From an uncultured Chloroflexota bacterium (lineage in GTDB: Bacteria; Chloroflexota; Anaerolineae; Aggregatilineales; Phototrophicaceae), in contig CALDGT010000088.1 of the NCBI GenBank assembly GCA_937942935.1, positions 1 to 6,677 of the forward strand: a stretch of DNA of 6,677 nucleotides. The letters are read 5' to 3'. Shown piece by piece: positions 5,841-6,677 of this stretch. Each line of letters opens with the position of its first letter. Position 1 is the stretch's first letter. The translations under genes and the position numbers were made by a program. The notes under the pieces were generated by a model. The model made no database searches. It was not told where the DNA came from and worked only from the letters and a program-made list of their open reading frames with translations.

Positions 5841-6677
5841 ATGCGTTTACGGATTTTCGTTTTATTGGCAATTCTTGCCCTCACAACCGCCGTTTTTGCA
5901 CAAACCGCCCTAGAAGGCACAGGCGAATTGACCCTGACTCCCATCGGCACATATCCACAAGGTGATATTGCTGAGTTATTCGACACAGGCAATGCCGAAA
6001 TTGTCGCTTATCATGCAGGTAGCTTCCGTTTATTTGTGGTGAACTCGAATACTATTACGGTTGATATTCTCGACATCACCGACCCCACCGCTCCCGCCCT
6101 CGTGACCTCTGTTTCGTTGGATGACTATGGTGATGGTATCAATAGTGTGGCTGTGCATGGTGATTTAGTTGCTGTTGCTGTTGAAGGTGATGATACCGAT
6201 GTGCGTGGTAGTGTGGTGTTCATCAGTATTGATGGTGAATTTCTCCATGTTGTAGAAGTTGGCTTCTTGCCCGATATGGTTGTGTTCTCCCCAGATGGCA
6301 AATATGTCCTCACCGCCAATGAAGGTGAACCCAATGATGATTATAGTATTGACCCAGAAGGGTCTGTGAGCATCATCAATATCGGCGATAACGCCCAACT
6401 CGCCACCGTTGCCGAAGCCACCTTCACCGATTTTAATGCCGATGGTGCGCGTGTGTCTGAATTGCCAGAAGGTGTGCGTGTGTATGGTCCAAATGCCACC
6501 GTTGCACAAGACCTTGAACCAGAATATATCGCCATTAGTGCCGATAGCACCACCGCTTATGTAACGCTGCAAGAAAATAATGCTGTCGCGGTTATAGATA
6601 TTGCGACTGCCACTGTGACTGCTATTTTGCCACTCGGCTACAAAGATTTTAGTGTTGAGGGCAATGGTTTGGATGCG
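5841..6677 (+). CDS. Secreted choice-of-anchor I family protein, N-terminal part (runs off the window)
   Basis: The visible 279 residues begin with a Sec signal peptide: basic MRLR, hydrophobic FVLLAILALTTAV, and a likely cleavage after VFA at residue 20. The mature protein shows beta-propeller-like repeats: LFVVNSNTITVDILDITDP, then a VAVAVEGDDTDVRGSVVFIS strand pair, then VVFSPDGKYVLTANEGEPND with DYSIDPEGSVSII, then EPEYIAISADSTTAYVTLQE and NAVAVIDIATATV. The ANEGEPNDDY...DPEGSVSII segment (from residue 159) and the EPEYIAIS segment are typical of the choice-of-anchor I family, large extracellular proteins of unknown role in which full-length members have varied C-terminal anchors. Here the C-terminus and anchor are outside the window. 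The start has GGAGG (5826-5830) with 10-bp spacing. A phosphatase function, sometimes attached to such proteins, is not supported by what is visible. Confidence 0.85.
   Translation, partial: MRLRIFVLLAILALTTAVFAQTALEGTGELTLTPIGTYPQGDIAELFDTGNAEIVAYHAGSFRLFVVNSNTITVDILDITDPTAPALVTSVSLDDYGDGINSVAVHGDLVAVAVEGDDTDVRGSVVFISIDGEFLHVVEVGFLPDMVVFSPDGKYVLTANEGEPNDDYSIDPEGSVSIINIGDNAQLATVAEATFTDFNADGARVSELPEGVRVYGPNATVAQDLEPEYIAISADSTTAYVTLQENNAVAVIDIATATVTAILPLGYKDFSVEGNGLDA

Noticed and set aside
6125..6572. Overlapping minus-strand frames on the right side
   Set aside because: They are antisense to the secreted protein, whose signal peptide, ribosome binding site and family motifs are clear.

Overview
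This looks like ordinary bacterial chromosome: densely coded, moderate GC, with Shine-Dalgarno-led ATG starts in most genes. There is no rRNA, tRNA, CRISPR, integrase or transposase. The gene set (adrenodoxin-reductase-type ferredoxin-NADP reductase, Mut7-C protein with a ubiquitin-like N-terminus, RDD membrane protein, choice-of-anchor I secreted protein) would fit an environmental Chloroflexota such as Anaerolineae. That is a weak inference from gene content; no marker gene settles it.

Layout. Positions 1-282 hold the C-terminus of a calcium/sodium (CaCA) antiporter, followed at 417-1370 by a complete paralogue in the same direction, so this is a tandem duplication. The 134-bp gap between them contains a 15-bp hairpin and then a second structure whose 3' arm covers the Shine-Dalgarno and start codon of the second antiporter. 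A clear extended -10 promoter (1401-1409) precedes a ferredoxin-NADP reductase (1450-2859). A 55-bp gap with two back-to-back hairpins leads to a Mut7-C RNase-like gene (2915-3655). Two small membrane-anchored proteins follow (3659-4183 and 4180-4632); they are diverged paralogues of each other, and the first starts 3 bp after the Mut7-C stop while the second overlaps it by ATGA. Next is an AT-rich 154-residue orphan (4687-5151). A symmetric, probably bidirectional terminator (5171-5197) separates this block from a convergent RDD-family membrane protein (5224-5652, minus strand). After a 188-bp divergent intergenic region, a secreted choice-of-anchor I beta-propeller-like protein starts at 5841 and runs off the right edge.

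The genes do not form one pathway. The antiporter pair suggests ion homeostasis with individually controlled copies, and the reductase appears to have its own promoter. The Mut7-C gene and the two membrane-anchored paralogues look translationally coupled. I found no clear evidence of a large novel system. The features most worth a second look are the start-codon-sequestering leader at 356-418 and the unrecognised two-cysteine paralogue pair at 3659-4632 with its AT-rich neighbour.
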